Assembly: GCA_948474755.1 (NCBI GenBank)
Contig: CAOLHI010000254.1
Location: forward strand, 434,001-498,000
Source: Ctenosaura bakeri
Taxonomy: Eukaryota > Chordata > Lepidosauria > Squamata > Iguanidae
Length of the DNA stretch: 64,000 nucleotides
Reading direction: 5' to 3'
Part shown: piece after piece, positions 10,421 through 21,918 of the stretch
Position numbering within the stretch: position 1 is the stretch's first letter
How the letters are laid out: the number at the start of each line of letters is the position of its first letter
Position numbers and translations under genes: made by a program
Notes under the pieces: model-generated
What the model saw: only the letters and a program-made list of their open reading frames with translations
The model's database searches: none
Told to the model about the DNA's origin: nothing

Positions 10421-12354
10421 TTATATATATATATAAATTTTTTTATTAGTTTTCCACAACACATAAAAAAAAAGACATACATCACCATGTTTGGTATGTC
10501 CCACTCCCTCACACACATTTCCCTAGGTGGAGAAGAAAATGAAGTATATGAAACTAACTCAATTTGAACAAGCAAACAAAATTGGGAAATGGCTGACATA
10601 TAGACTTAAGAAGAGGAAAGAGAGAAATGTGGTTTCAGAACTGAAAGATGGAAAGAAGATGATTACCCATCATAATAAAATAAAACAAATATTTGAAAAA
10701 TATTTTGCCAAATTGTTTCAAGAAAAAAAATCTCCCCAGAAATATGAAAAAGATTTGACTGGAAACTTAAAGGAAATAGTATGGAAAGCATCTGAGGAAG
10801 CACACCAGTTCAATAAACCAATAACAATTAAGGAGTTGGAAGAGGCTATTAAAGATTCAAAAGTTGATAAAGCACTTGGTCTGGATGGTTTTACAGCGTT
10901 ATATTACAAAAAAATTCTAAATGAATTGACTAAACCATTACAAGCAACCATAGCAGACATAAAGAAACATGGTAAGTTGGAAACATGGGGAGAATCAAAT
11001 ATTGTTCTGATTCCTAAAGAAGAAAGAGACATAAGAGAAGTTAAGAATTACTGATTTCCTTGTTAAATACAGATTATAAAAATTTTTGTGACAGTGTTGG
11101 TAAAATGTTTGAGGAAAATATTGCAAGATAAGATTAACGAGGAACAAACAGGCTTTTTACCAGGCAGACTTATGAGGAACAATGTGAGAATAATACTCAA
11201 TGCAATTGAATATTATGATAAAATCCTGGGAAGAAAGCTGCACTGATTTTTTGTGATACAGAAAAAGCATTTGATAATGTCTCATGGTTATTCATACAGC
11301 GGATATTGAAAAAGTATAATTTGGGAGATCATTTTTGTACTTGGATTGAAATGATGTATCAAGATCAGTCTGCAAGATTATTAATAAATGGAGATATTTC
11401 AGCAAGCTTCCCCATATCTAAAGGGGTAAGACAAGGATGTCTGCTGTCACCATTAATATTTATTGCTGTCTTGGAAGTATCACTAAATAAGATAAAAAGA
11501 AGATTCAGAGATAAAAGATTTGAAAATAAAAAAGAGAGAATTGAAATTTAGAGCTTTTGCAGATGATGTGGTAATTTTTTTGGAAGACCCGAAAGAATCA
11601 ATTCAGAGATTGATGGAAATTCTACAAGGATTTGGTCAGGTGGCAGGATATAAGATTAATAAGGAAAAGATGATGTTAATGATATGATTAAATGGGCTCA
11701 GAATGTAGATCATCCAATTGAATTAGATGCTTGGGGAAAAGTATGGAAAACAGATATAAAATTTACTCTGAATTTAAACTTAAGAGAAAACTTCTATAAG
11801 ATGATGCCCAGATGGTATATGACTCCAGAGAGGTTGCAAAAAATAACAAAAAATGTAGATGCGAAGTGCTGGAAATGTGGGGAGAAGGTGGGAACCTTTT
11901 TTCATATGTGGTGGACTTGTCAAAACGCAAACAAATTTTAGAAGGAAATTTATGATGTAATTAAAAAAAATTGTAATGTAAATTTTGAATTGGCACCAGA
12001 ATTTTATTTGTTGCGTATATTAGGTCAGAATTAAGAGATCAGAAAACATCAAAAGACAATATTATATTTGATTATGGTGGCACAGTTCACATATGTTCAG
12101 CATTGGAAAGAAAAAATAGAAATTAATTTAGAAGAATGGAAACTAAAAGTGTTGGCTATAGTTGAGACTGAAAAATTAGCATATTCTCTAAAAAACAAAT
12201 CTGTTCAGAACTTTGAAAGAGAATGGAAAGGGGTAGTGGATTGATTAAAAATATAAATACATGTGATGATTAGGTTAAAAAATGTGGGAAAGTGGAGGAT
12301 TCATTATGGAAAAGATAGTAACAACTTAACTGGGGAAGAATAATATAAAAATAC
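10421..12354 (+). mobile_element. L1-type LINE, 5'-truncated and decayed
   Basis: Plus-strand fragments in several frames give consecutive parts of an L1 ORF2. 10527-11054 contains DKALGLDGFTALYYKKIL (start of the RT domain). 11306-11551 contains SKGVRQGCLLSPLIFIAVLE (RT). 11684-11941 contains CWKCGEKVGTFFHMWWTC (C-terminal Cys-rich region). Frameshifts and stops separate them, so the copy is dead. An 11-bp direct repeat AAAAATGATTT (10410-10420 and 12355-12365) is a plausible target duplication. The first 100 bp look like an inverted L1 3' tail. Confidence 0.82.
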
Positions 12355-12365
12355 AAAAATGATTT

Positions 12366-13480
12366 CTAGGGTGTGTAAAAGACATTTCCACATGGTTAGA
12401 GTCCCCCAGACAACCCCAGGGTAAAAAAAAAGCCTCAAAACCCACTAGGGCCCCAATAAGTGCAAAAGACATACTCTCATGCCCCCCAGAGTGTGTTTAG
12501 GGGTCAAAAATTCATTTTTTTTTCTTGTGGGAGTAGGTGTGGCCCTCCAAGGTCTCCTAGAGGGCTAATATGGGCCCCTAGATTTCCACAGTTGCCCATT
12601 CCGACTTGGTGCTTATCCAGAAAGGAAAAAAAAAGTCCCTGGAAATATCAAGACTTTCTATTCCTTTTGTTTTGATTTTTACCTGTATATTCATGGTTTG
12701 GTATCCCAACTCTTCTTGAAATATCCCCAAATTTCCCTCACTCCCCCCTCAAATATGTTCTTTCTATCACCTTTCCACTGATCACATGTCAACATTTCAA
12801 AAATTGACTTTCACTAATTTCCACTGATCCCTTTTGAATTAATCAGAAGTTATAGTCAAAATGTCAAAGTGCTTTAGCAATATTACACTAGTTAACCATC
12901 AGGATCATTTTGTTTTATTGCTAGCATTCCTCTTTCACTTGCTTGATCTCTGTTGAATCTGGGGCCTGGAAACAGTTGCTATGTTTCTTGGCAGCAGTCA
13001 TTTTAACTGGTTCCAGTGTAAAACAGACAGACAGTCGTGGAGCAGTACATTTTATTTTGGAAAAAACTGGGTTAATTTAACTAACCTGGGGCATAGGAAT
13101 GAAAAGTCTTTGGAAATACCAGGAGAACCCTTCCAGTACCTTGGAACAGCGAAAACATCATATTGATCTCCCCTCCCCGCAAAAAAACAGAAATCAGAAA
13201 GGACAGGAACAAAACCGGTGATTTTCTAGTTCTTCCAGTCTGTCTGTCTGGGTCATTAGTAGATGAAAGATTCTGGGAAACCGGAAAGATTGCAATCTTT
13301 CATGCTATTGCTGTTGGTACTTAGTAGCAGTATCACTCAACTGAAGATTTTGTTTTGTTTTCCTCATGGATCAACACAGATATATGCGTATATGAGTACA
13401 CCTTTGCATGTGTTCATTCCATGATGTACAATAACAGGTAATCCATTCACACAAAGACACAAAAGCTAAGAAAAGTTTAA
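12366..13480. other. right part of an unidentified repeat plus plain intron
   Basis: From 12366 to about 12660 the sequence continues the GC-containing unknown repeat of 10258-10420. After that it is AT-rich intron with no recognised element. The short frames seen are unconvincing. Confidence 0.4.
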
Positions 13481-13484
13481 GAAG

Positions 13485-14540
13485 CTTATAAAATGTGGGC
13501 TGGGCAGGGCTACTGTTAGGTGGATTTGTACTTTGTTGACCAAAGGGTGCTCACCAATGGCTGCTTTTCATCCTGGAGAGAAGTGACTAGTGGGGTGCCA
13601 CAGGGTTCTGTCCTGGGCCCAGGGCTATTCAATATCTTCATCAATGACTTGGATGAAGGAGTAGAGGGCATGCTGATCAAATCTGCAGATGACACCAAAT
13701 TGGGAGGGGTTGCTAATACCCCAGAGGACAGGATCAAATTTCAAAATGACCTTGACAGATTGGAAAGCTGGGCCAAAGCTAACAAAATGAATTTCAACGG
13801 AGACAAATGTAACGTCCTACAGTTAGGCAGAAAAAATGGAATGCAGAAATATAGGATGGGGGATGCATGGCTGGATAGCAGTACAGGTGAAAGGGATCTA
13901 GGAGTCTTGGTAGAGCACAAGCTGAACATGAGTCAGCAGTGTGATGCAGCAGCCAAGAAAGTCAATGTGACTCTCGGTTGCATCAATAGGAGTATGGTGT
14001 CTAGATCAAGGGAGGTAATGGTACCACTCTATTCTGCATTGGTTAGATCTCATCTGGAATACTGTGTCCAGTTCTGGGCACCTCAATTCAAGAAGGACAT
14101 CGACAAGCTGGAACGTGTTCAGAGGAGGATGACCAAAATGGTGAAGGGTCTGGAAGCCTATGCCCTATGAGGAACAGCTTAGGGAAGAGAAGGTTAAGAG
14201 GAGACATGATAGTCATGTTTAAATATTTGAAGGGATGTCATGTCGAGAAGGGAGTGGTCTTTTTTTCCACTGCTCTAGAGACTAGGACAAGCAGCAATGG
14301 ATTCAAGCTGCAGGAAAGGAGATTCCACTTGAACCTCAGGAAGAACTTCAAGAAGAACAGTCAGAGATGTCCAGCAATGGAATATGCTGCCTCGGAGTGT
14401 GGTAGAGTCTCCTTCTTTGGAGGTTTTTAAGCAGAGGCTGGATGGTCATCTGTTGAGAATGCTTTGATGGGTGTTCCTGTATAGCAAGGGATTGGACTCG
14501 ATGGCCCCTGTGGTCTCTTCCAACTCTATGATTCTATGAA
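13485..14540 (+). mobile_element. CR1 LINE, 3' end
   Basis: A 216-codon open stretch (13520-14170) encodes the distal half of a CR1 reverse transcriptase, including [20 protein letters not shown] and [20 protein letters not shown] (ADD catalytic motif). A frame change at about 14160 moves to the C-terminal segment (RRLRGDMIVMFKYLKGCHVE). The copy ends with the CR1 hallmark TCTATGATTCTATGA at about 14526-14540 rather than poly(A). It is 5'-truncated. Confidence 0.93.
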
Positions 14541-14658
14541 AACACCAATTTCAGATAACCATAGCCAGAACTCTCACCCCAAATAAAATAACTTGATTTT
14601 TCTTTCTCTCATCCACAATGCAATGTAAAGCATATTTATTCAAAAGAAAAGTCCACTA

Positions 14659-15121
14659 CAGTGAGCCCTCTATACTCACTAGAGTTAGGGGTGCATGACC
14701 CCCTCAAAAGTAGAAAAATTGCAAATAGCAAAATATGTATGTGTGTCTGTGGGAAGAGGGTAGGTGAATGGCAGGGAGAACAGGTACTCAGGGTCCAAAC
14801 CAGGTCAGGAAAAGGAGAGGGAAAAGGTATGAGTCTGCATAGTGGCCCTATACTTCCTCTCTCTTGCCTACCTCCTTCCTTGGGTATGTGGGGGCATTAC
14901 GAGAGGGTTTGTGATGCTAAGAAATTGGGCTGCAAGCTATCCTTAGCTAGCCAGACAGAAGCTAGAGGAGGAAGACCAGGACTAGGATGAGTTTTTAAAG
15001 AGCTGCACACCCTGCTTGGAGCAGCCAAGAGAGAAGGTTCCTCCAGAAAAGAAGCATCTGAGATGGGGGACCAGGGGTTGGAGAAACTTGGAAATAGTCA
15101 ACAAATGTGGAGGGCTGGCTG
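14659..15121. mobile_element. pogo-like MITE
   Basis: The ends are CAGTGAGCCCTCTATACTCA at the left and, reversed, CAGCCAGCCCTCCACATTTG at the right, flanked by TA (14657-14658 and 15122-15123). The 463-bp interior is shared with the copy at about 60106-60455 (both contain GAGAAATTGGGCTGCAAGC or its one-base variant). It has no transposase. Confidence 0.78.
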
Positions 15122-16212
15122 TACATTCAAATAAGCCTTCTCCCAAGTAACAGGGGGCAGGTTTACATTCTAACAACAGATCTACTGTGTGATTTTCTAG
15201 GCCAAATTATTTCCTTGATTATCATTAACATACTATCTTGTTTGCTACAGGACCCTGATATATTGTAGGGCTACAGTTTCCAGCAGCCCCAGCAAGCAAA
15301 ATCAATGGTAAAGGATGATGCAATTCAACATCATCTGAGGGACTATAAGTTGCCTGCCTGCTTTAAATTCTGAATGATAAAACAAATCATACCATGCAGA
15401 ATGGAAATCACCAGTTTTGCTTGAAAAGGCCTACTTTTTTAATGGAAAAAATCCACTTACTTATTTTGAATAAATAGACTGGACAAAATCATTTAGCCCT
15501 AAAGTTTTTGCTAAAAAGTAATGTTTTAACAGCTATCTGAATGATTTAAAATGGACAAATACCTGTTTGATTTTGATGTTGATGAACAATTGCTAAAAGA
15601 TAATGAACATTTGACAGCTAAAATGTATAAGATATTGTTGAGTTGGAGGATGAACAAGTAAATGACTGTATGATTAAATGGGCCCAAAATGTGGGTCATC
15701 TGATTCAGATGGATCAATGGGAAAGGATGTGGACTAAAGATCTGAAGTTTACTTTGAGTTATGATCTGAAGGTGTGTTTTTTTTAATAAAACCACGCACA
15801 GGTGGTATCTGAATCCAGAAAAAGTGTTAAAAATGTATAAAGATTCCTCAACCAAATGGTGACAAGGCAATCACATAAATCACATATAACGGACACTTTT
15901 TCATAAGTGGTGAACTTGTGATAAAACTAAGATATTTTGGGTGATGATACATAGTTTGATGGAAGAAATCTTTAACATGAAGATTCAATTGAAACCTCAG
16001 CTGTTTTAGTGCAGACTAATGGATGACTAGATTAATAAGGATTTTTTAAGAATCATACAATACAGTGGTGAGAATACTGCATGCACAGAAATGGAAAGAT
16101 CTCACTAGACCATCTCATGATGACTGGAGATTTAAACTGGAGATGGACAAGTTGACAACTTTAATGAGAGAAGATTTTTTGAAGGAATTTCAGAGAGAAT
16201 AGGAAAAGGTTA

Positions 16213-16746
16213 TCTACTATATAAAAGTCAAAGTTTGTCTGTTTGTGAATTTGTCTGCTTCTCTGCGTCAGGCAGGCAAAGACCTCATACGATTGGCTGT
16301 GTGAGGTGAGAAGAGCTTATATGATTGGCTGGCTGCGAAGATTCTATGGAATCCTGGGGCTGGCAGTTCAGGGAGGGGCCTTTAGAATTCTCTGCCACAG
16401 AGCTCTTGGGCCTCAGGCCAGTTGCTATGGTGATGAGGCCTAGCAGCAAGAAGAAGGGAAGTGTATTCTCTCAGAAACCTAACCTCTGTTATGTTAACAA
16501 CTCTGAATACAGATTGGATCAGGGAATACGGGGATAAGTTACAGGTACTAGAATAGGCCAGTTGCTATGGAGATGAGGCCTAGCAGCAAGGAGGCATTTC
16601 CTAAGGAACTCAAACTGTATGTAAATAACTCTAAATACATATTGCATTGGGAAATATAGGGAAAAGTTACAGGTACTGGAGAAGACAATTTTGTGAGTTC
16701 TTAAGAGGAAAATAAAATCCCAGGCAACGCTGGGTAAATACGCTAG
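16213..16746 (+). mobile_element. non-autonomous Helitron
   Basis: The segment starts TCTACTATATAAAAGTCAAA and ends in CTAG. A 16-nt hairpin CCCAGGCAACGCTGGG (16719-16734) lies 8 bases before the terminal CTAG. The host base before the element is A and the base after is T, the A/T insertion rule of Helitrons, with no target duplication. At 534 bp it encodes no Rep/helicase. It sits inside the L1 3' fragment and is therefore younger than it. Confidence 0.92.
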
Positions 16747-17194
16747 TAAGGTTTATAAATAAAGCAGGGAGGTAAACGTACAAGGATAGGATTTAAAAAA
16801 CTGTTATTGCAGAATAAAATTTTAAACCTTGGATTAGACTACCTTTAATGTAACTGGGGAATTAGCTATAAGTAGAAAGATAGAATAAATATGCAACCAG
16901 GAGATTGATAATTACTATGATAATTTAGATATAGCTATTTAGGAAGAAGTTTGAAGTATAATAAGCTTTCATTGATAACCAAGGAGTGGGAAGTCAAAGG
17001 TGAAACCCTCTTACTCCTTTTATGTTGTGTTACATGTTTATTGTCTGTTCTGTTTAGTTAGTAGCTAGTAGTTTGTTTGGATCAGTGATTCTTAGCCATT
17101 TCTTTACCAGGGACCCCTCCAAATATAATTTTTTGCTGGGGATCCCCAAGACTTAACTCAAAATTTAAATATTTAAATTTAGCTTTAAATATTC

Positions 17195-17335
17195 AAAAAT
17201 TTATCTCAGCCTCAGATGAAGGCAAAGGCAAACTCCCTCTGAACAAATTTTGCTCCCCACAAAAAAAACTTGTGATAGGTTCACTTTAGAGTTGCCATAA
17301 CTCAGAAGTGACATGAAGGCACACAAAAACAAAGT
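17195..17335 (+). mobile_element. SINE 3' part
   Basis: Contains CAGCCTCAGATGAAGGCAAA, GTGATAGGTTCACTTTAGAG and CATGAAGGCACACAAAAACA, the body and tail of the tRNA-derived SINE family also seen at 2672 and 60535. Confidence 0.75.
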
Positions 17336-17384
17336 GGTGCTAACAGAGAGAGGTGTTTTTCTAGCCATCATGTCTTTCCCCTTT

Positions 17385-17585
17385 GAAAAATGACTTATAG
17401 CAGCCCTATCATGAGGGTTTGCTTGGCAAGATTTCTTGTTGTTGCCTTTCTCTGAGGCTGAGAGAATGCGACTTACCTGAGGTAACCCAGTGGGTTTCCA
17501 TGGCTGAGTGGGAATTCAAACCATGGTCTCCAGAGTCATAGTTTGCAAACTATGCACAATCAGACCTCTCACTGTCACATCCCTG
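17385..17585 (-). mobile_element. SINE, nearly full length
   Basis: On the minus strand the box-B-like region (GAGACCATGGTTTGAATTCC) is followed by the CCATGGAAACCCACTGGGTT body and a GTGACTTA-like tail region. It is inverted relative to the SINE part at 17195-17335. A CTG trinucleotide run lies just beyond at about 17583-17607. Confidence 0.78.
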
Positions 17586-17790
17586 TTGTTGCTGCTGCTG
17601 CTGTTGGTGTCCAGTAGCAGGGCTTCATGGAACCCCCCTGTGAAGGCTCTGCAGACTCCCAGGGGTCGCAAAGAACCACTGGTTTAGATAATAGTTTTTC
17701 TTCACTTTTTGTAAATAGTGTTTGTATTTTCCTCTGTTTTATAATAGTTGGAAATGGACTGAATTAAAAAACATTAAGTAAAGTTTTAAT

Positions 17791-20700
17791 GTTGGTACCA
17801 ACTGGGCCTCAAAAAAAATGGGCACTCAATACCCAGGACACATCAGCAGATGTCATCTTGCACATTCTCACACAGTATATTGCTCCCCACAGCATACCCT
17901 CCAACATTGCACAAATGAAAACTGGGATATCTATCACCAAGCTAAATCCATGGGATCAAAAGTGTGGCCAGACAAGAGGGCCAATGTTTTAATGAGAAAG
18001 AACATGCAGCAAACCTATCATTTTAAGCAGAGAAGCCCTGGAATTTAGGCACTCAGTTTAGGAAAGTCTGGGGAAAAAAACACCTGATGAGCCTACCAAC
18101 CTCTTCTCCTGCTTGCTGAATTAACTGAGTGCAAACTACTGCAGCAATTGAAGTAAGCTGAGGATGAAAGAGGAAAGTAGAATGAGGAAGAGAAACTTGG
18201 TTATTTTAAAAACAGTTGAGAAAATAGGACAGTAGAAAATTAAATCACATTGCCCCTTTCTAATCAGATAGGTGGAGGGGATGCTATTGGTGGGACACAG
18301 AGGACAGCTGTTCCAGAAGGATTACACAGGAAAGGGTGCTTTCTCAAGTACCAAGATCCCAGGACACTGAGGTTGAATTACTCTTTTTAATGAAGGAAAC
18401 ATTCTTATTTCAGTGCATGCTTGACCATTAGCAACCTATACATGTAATATTCTAAATGAGTATATCATTCCTGGAAGTCTCCAAGAACAGTAGAATCACT
18501 GTTTAATTAGGATGCATCCCTGCCTGTTGATTAACCCTTTTTTTAAACAGCTTTTCAAAACTAGAAGCAGATTTCTAGACACTTACTGTTTTCCTTTCCT
18601 TAAAAAAAATTGGGGGGCATATTCTACGGCAGAGAACAATTTGAACAATATTTGGCAATATTTTTACTAGGACAACCAAAAAGGCACACTTTGGTGATTC
18701 CAGATAGCACGTGTACAGATAGCAGATGTCACAGTAGGATAGAAATAACAAATACCTATTCATCTTGAAAACTGAACAGTATTTGGAGTGATATCTAGAT
18801 AAATAATTCTATGCTATCAAAGACATCCTCAAGTATTATTTTCTTCAATTTATACCTCCAAAAACTCGATACATCAAAAAACAGCAGAAATCCTGTTGTA
18901 GAGAAAAGTTTCTCTCACTTCTGAACTATACAGCATGATCTCAACACCCAATTATGACAATCTAAAGAAAAAGTCTAGCTCTAGCAAATCTTCAGAGAGG
19001 AAGAGACAGGTTTAAAGATGATTGAAAAAGTGGTGCTGTTATCTTAAAATTTATGTGCAACATATCTGAAGGTCCTAGTCAACTGAATTATTACATATCA
19101 TATACAAACTCCCTAAGGGTATCACAACAGATCTTGGTGACTGCAACACAATAGCTATTTAATAAGCTAATTAAGAGCTTATACCAAAAAGTTACTCATC
19201 AAAAAAGAGAACAGAAGCATTCCTCATTTTCTTTTCAGGATCTGAAAGTAGTGTTCAGTTGTAGGCAAGGCTAGGTTTTGCAAAGCAACTTGTCCTCTTC
19301 TCTGAGTTGAGCTAAGGCAAGAAGGGAGGGGGTTAGTGTAGACAAAGAATAGGATGGAGGCAAGGAAAGAATCTTGATGTTTTCCAGTCTATTCGTATCC
19401 ATCATACTCAAGAAATCAATAATAAGGAAGAAATCTGAATGCTCTAGCACAGTATGAAGAGAACGTGCAGTGAAAGGCATAATCAGGTAAAAAGAAATTT
19501 TCACATGCCAAAATTGAATTTGGCATAGATACATCATTTATTCCTATGAGTCAGGCCAGATTATTTCCAACAAGGATAAGAGAGCTCACAATTCAGAGAA
19601 AGCATCTCAAGGTACTAGGACATAAAGTTCTACCTTTCTTCAACATAAAATACAATGCACACCTCCAAAATGTTCAGTATCTCCTCTAGTACTTCCAAAT
19701 GATTTTAATCTCTGATCTAGTGTTGAAAATCTTGTGAGCATCAGAATGCAATCTTTTTGTTTCAATAAGGTAAAGAAAAAACTAGAAAACCTGATATACT
19801 TCCAGGAAAATATGCAGATAATCCATGTTAATTTAATCAGAACCTTAATCCAGGACTTGCTGGTGTGCAAAAAGTTTTGATGTGCACAATTAGCTTCCCA
19901 TCATCAAGGTCTTCTCTGTTTGTCCTAGTGGAAAATAGACCACCGTACTAGTATGTATACATGTGAGGTATACAAAGAAAGGTTCTGTGACACACAATAG
20001 AATTATCAGTCCTGGACAAATAATGGAAGAAATGTTATACTGTTAAGCACTTGATTATCTGCACTTGCAATTACACATCTCATGTCACAGAAAGGAAAAA
20101 TGTTGAACCACATACGATTTCTTTTTGCAATATGCAAATCCATTTTTCATTGTTTTAAACTGATAGTGCATCACTGAGTCCACCAATTATAGACTAGTAG
20201 ATTAGTAGCTACTATTCCACATGAGAACACTGGTTTAACTATGGGATGACATCTTCAATACAATTCAGCTCCCCATTTTAAAAAGAAATGCATCAGCAGC
20301 ATATACACAGACTAGTAAAAAGGACAAATCATAATAAAGTCACATTTCATTTAATTAAAAAAGGCACTTTTTGATATTGTGTAAGACAGTTATTTGAAGG
20401 CAAAAAATGTTATTAAGTATTAAACACATTTTTCTACCATGAAATATCCATCTCCCGTGAGGCTTTTCTTTCTGCAGGTAGGCAAAACAAAACTACAGAA
20501 GTACTGCAGAAGGAGAACTGCAGAAGGTATTCCCCTAACAGCTGCAGTAGAAAACTGCAGGTTTCATCCTTTATCTGCACCAAAGCATATAATACATCTG
20601 CTACTTTTTGATGAATGCTTATTTATCAGCATAAACAGTTATTTCCTTTACCCTCAATAATAAGTTTAAAATGAGTGATCTGTCAGCATGGTGTTACACA

Positions 20701-21839
20701 CATTAGAACACTGTTTCACATTGCATTTTTAAATGCTGAAAACTTGTAATGCAGCATTTATCATGCCCAATGCAGTCATGAAAAAGCCACAGGACAGTCA
20801 AGTCATTGACAAGATACCATAAAAGAAAACATAAATGGTCACTACACAAATGCTTAGATTTAGTATTATAGACATTTAAAACATTATAGAACATTAGAAT
20901 GTTCAGTACTTAATAGAAGGGAAAAATGCAATACTACACATTTTGCAGTATTACAAAAACTGCAGGATGAATCTTATGAATTTCTACAACTAAATGCCTA
21001 CTGACTCAAGTAAAGCATTTACTTGCAGCTCATCTGAGAAGGAAAAGGAAACAAAAATATCAGACAGCAACTTCAAGCAAAATTTGTGATGTAAATAAAG
21101 ATGACAGCCGTGAAAATGGAAGCTAGCACTATTTACCAGTTTTGTGGATAAAAAGGTATTTCATGGATATATAAAAGTACAAATGAAGAGTACAGTACCT
21201 TACCCTTTCTACTGGTGAACCATAGCATGCAATGACGAAACATAGCAGTAACAGATGGCATTGGAGTTAACAAATATGAATAACAAGATAAATAGAAGCA
21301 AAATGGTGAGTGGCAGATAAAAACTAAGCAATACAGATGACATGAATGAGAACTTGTAGATCCTGAAGCAAAAGTCCACCTTTAAATGAAATATGCCTTC
21401 TGATCTCCTCATATATTCGAGCCTTTAGAGTTCTGTATCAACAAACACTGCAACCTCACACAATCTTGTAGCTTTCTTCATATAGAAAGGCATGAGAGTA
21501 CATCTTGATAATAAAGATAAGGCATTTTTTGTTTTTGTTTTTGAAAGCAAAACCCATCAACGAAAGCCTATTATTCTCTTCCTCTTGACTGATAGATACA
21601 TCCTTTAAATTTTTAATCTCCAGATCCTGCCAAAGCTATGGTCCTTTCTAGCACATATGTATACACTGCAGATATAAATCCCTCCCTAGCCCACAGTGCT
21701 CTTGACTCCAGAATGTTCCCTGTACATTGATTCATACAGCCCAGTTTCTAAAAAGCTTAAAATTAGCCCATTAAACTGAAAACTGAGGATTTTCTGTAAC
21801 TGGATCTAATATAAGAAAGAAACTCTTCTTTCAGCTCAC
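17791..21839. other. intron 3, no recognised feature
   Basis: A long AT-rich stretch. I recognise no coding domain, RNA gene or repeat family in it. The longest open frames (about 60-90 codons) have no family resemblance. Deep conservation cannot be judged from one sequence. Confidence 0.45.
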
Positions 21840-21918
21840 CCTGGAAATGGAAGGTTTTCTGATCAACCGTTATTGTGAAGGTGCTGTCGTCCTCATCATC
21901 TATACCAATCACAGCTCC
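21840..21918 (-). CDS. OSBPL9: OSBPL9 coding exon 3 (PH domain)
   Basis: This 79-bp exon has an acceptor TTTGTTTCACAG ending at 21919 and a donor GTGAGC starting at 21839. It reads [20 protein letters not shown] then KTFHFQ and the first base of an alanine codon, so the following intron is phase 1 and joins exon 4 correctly. The segment supplies middle and late beta strands of the PH domain, including the acidic IDDEDD loop characteristic of ORP9. It is reached from exon 2 in phase 0. Confidence 0.95.

Larger units (their letters stand above)
17083..17681. mobile_element. hAT-like element with SINEs inside
   Basis: The inverted ends are CAGTGATTCTTAGCC at the left and, reversed, CAGTGGTTCTTTGCG at the right, typical of hAT. 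They are flanked by 8-bp duplications GTTTGGAT (17075-17082) and GTTTAGAT (17682-17689), one mismatch. The interior contains parts of two tRNA-type SINEs in opposite orientation. No transposase is present. Confidence 0.8.
15530..17790 (+). mobile_element. L1-type LINE 3' end, split by a Helitron and a hAT element
   Basis: From 15550 the plus strand shows decayed L1 ORF2 C-terminal sequence (for example TGATTAAATGGGCCCAAAATG, also present in the L1 at 11684). It continues after the Helitron (16213-16746) as 3' untranslated sequence to about 17074, then resumes after the hAT element (17083-17681) to about 17790. The continuity across both insertions is inferred from composition and from the clean insertion boundaries. 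Confidence 0.65.
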
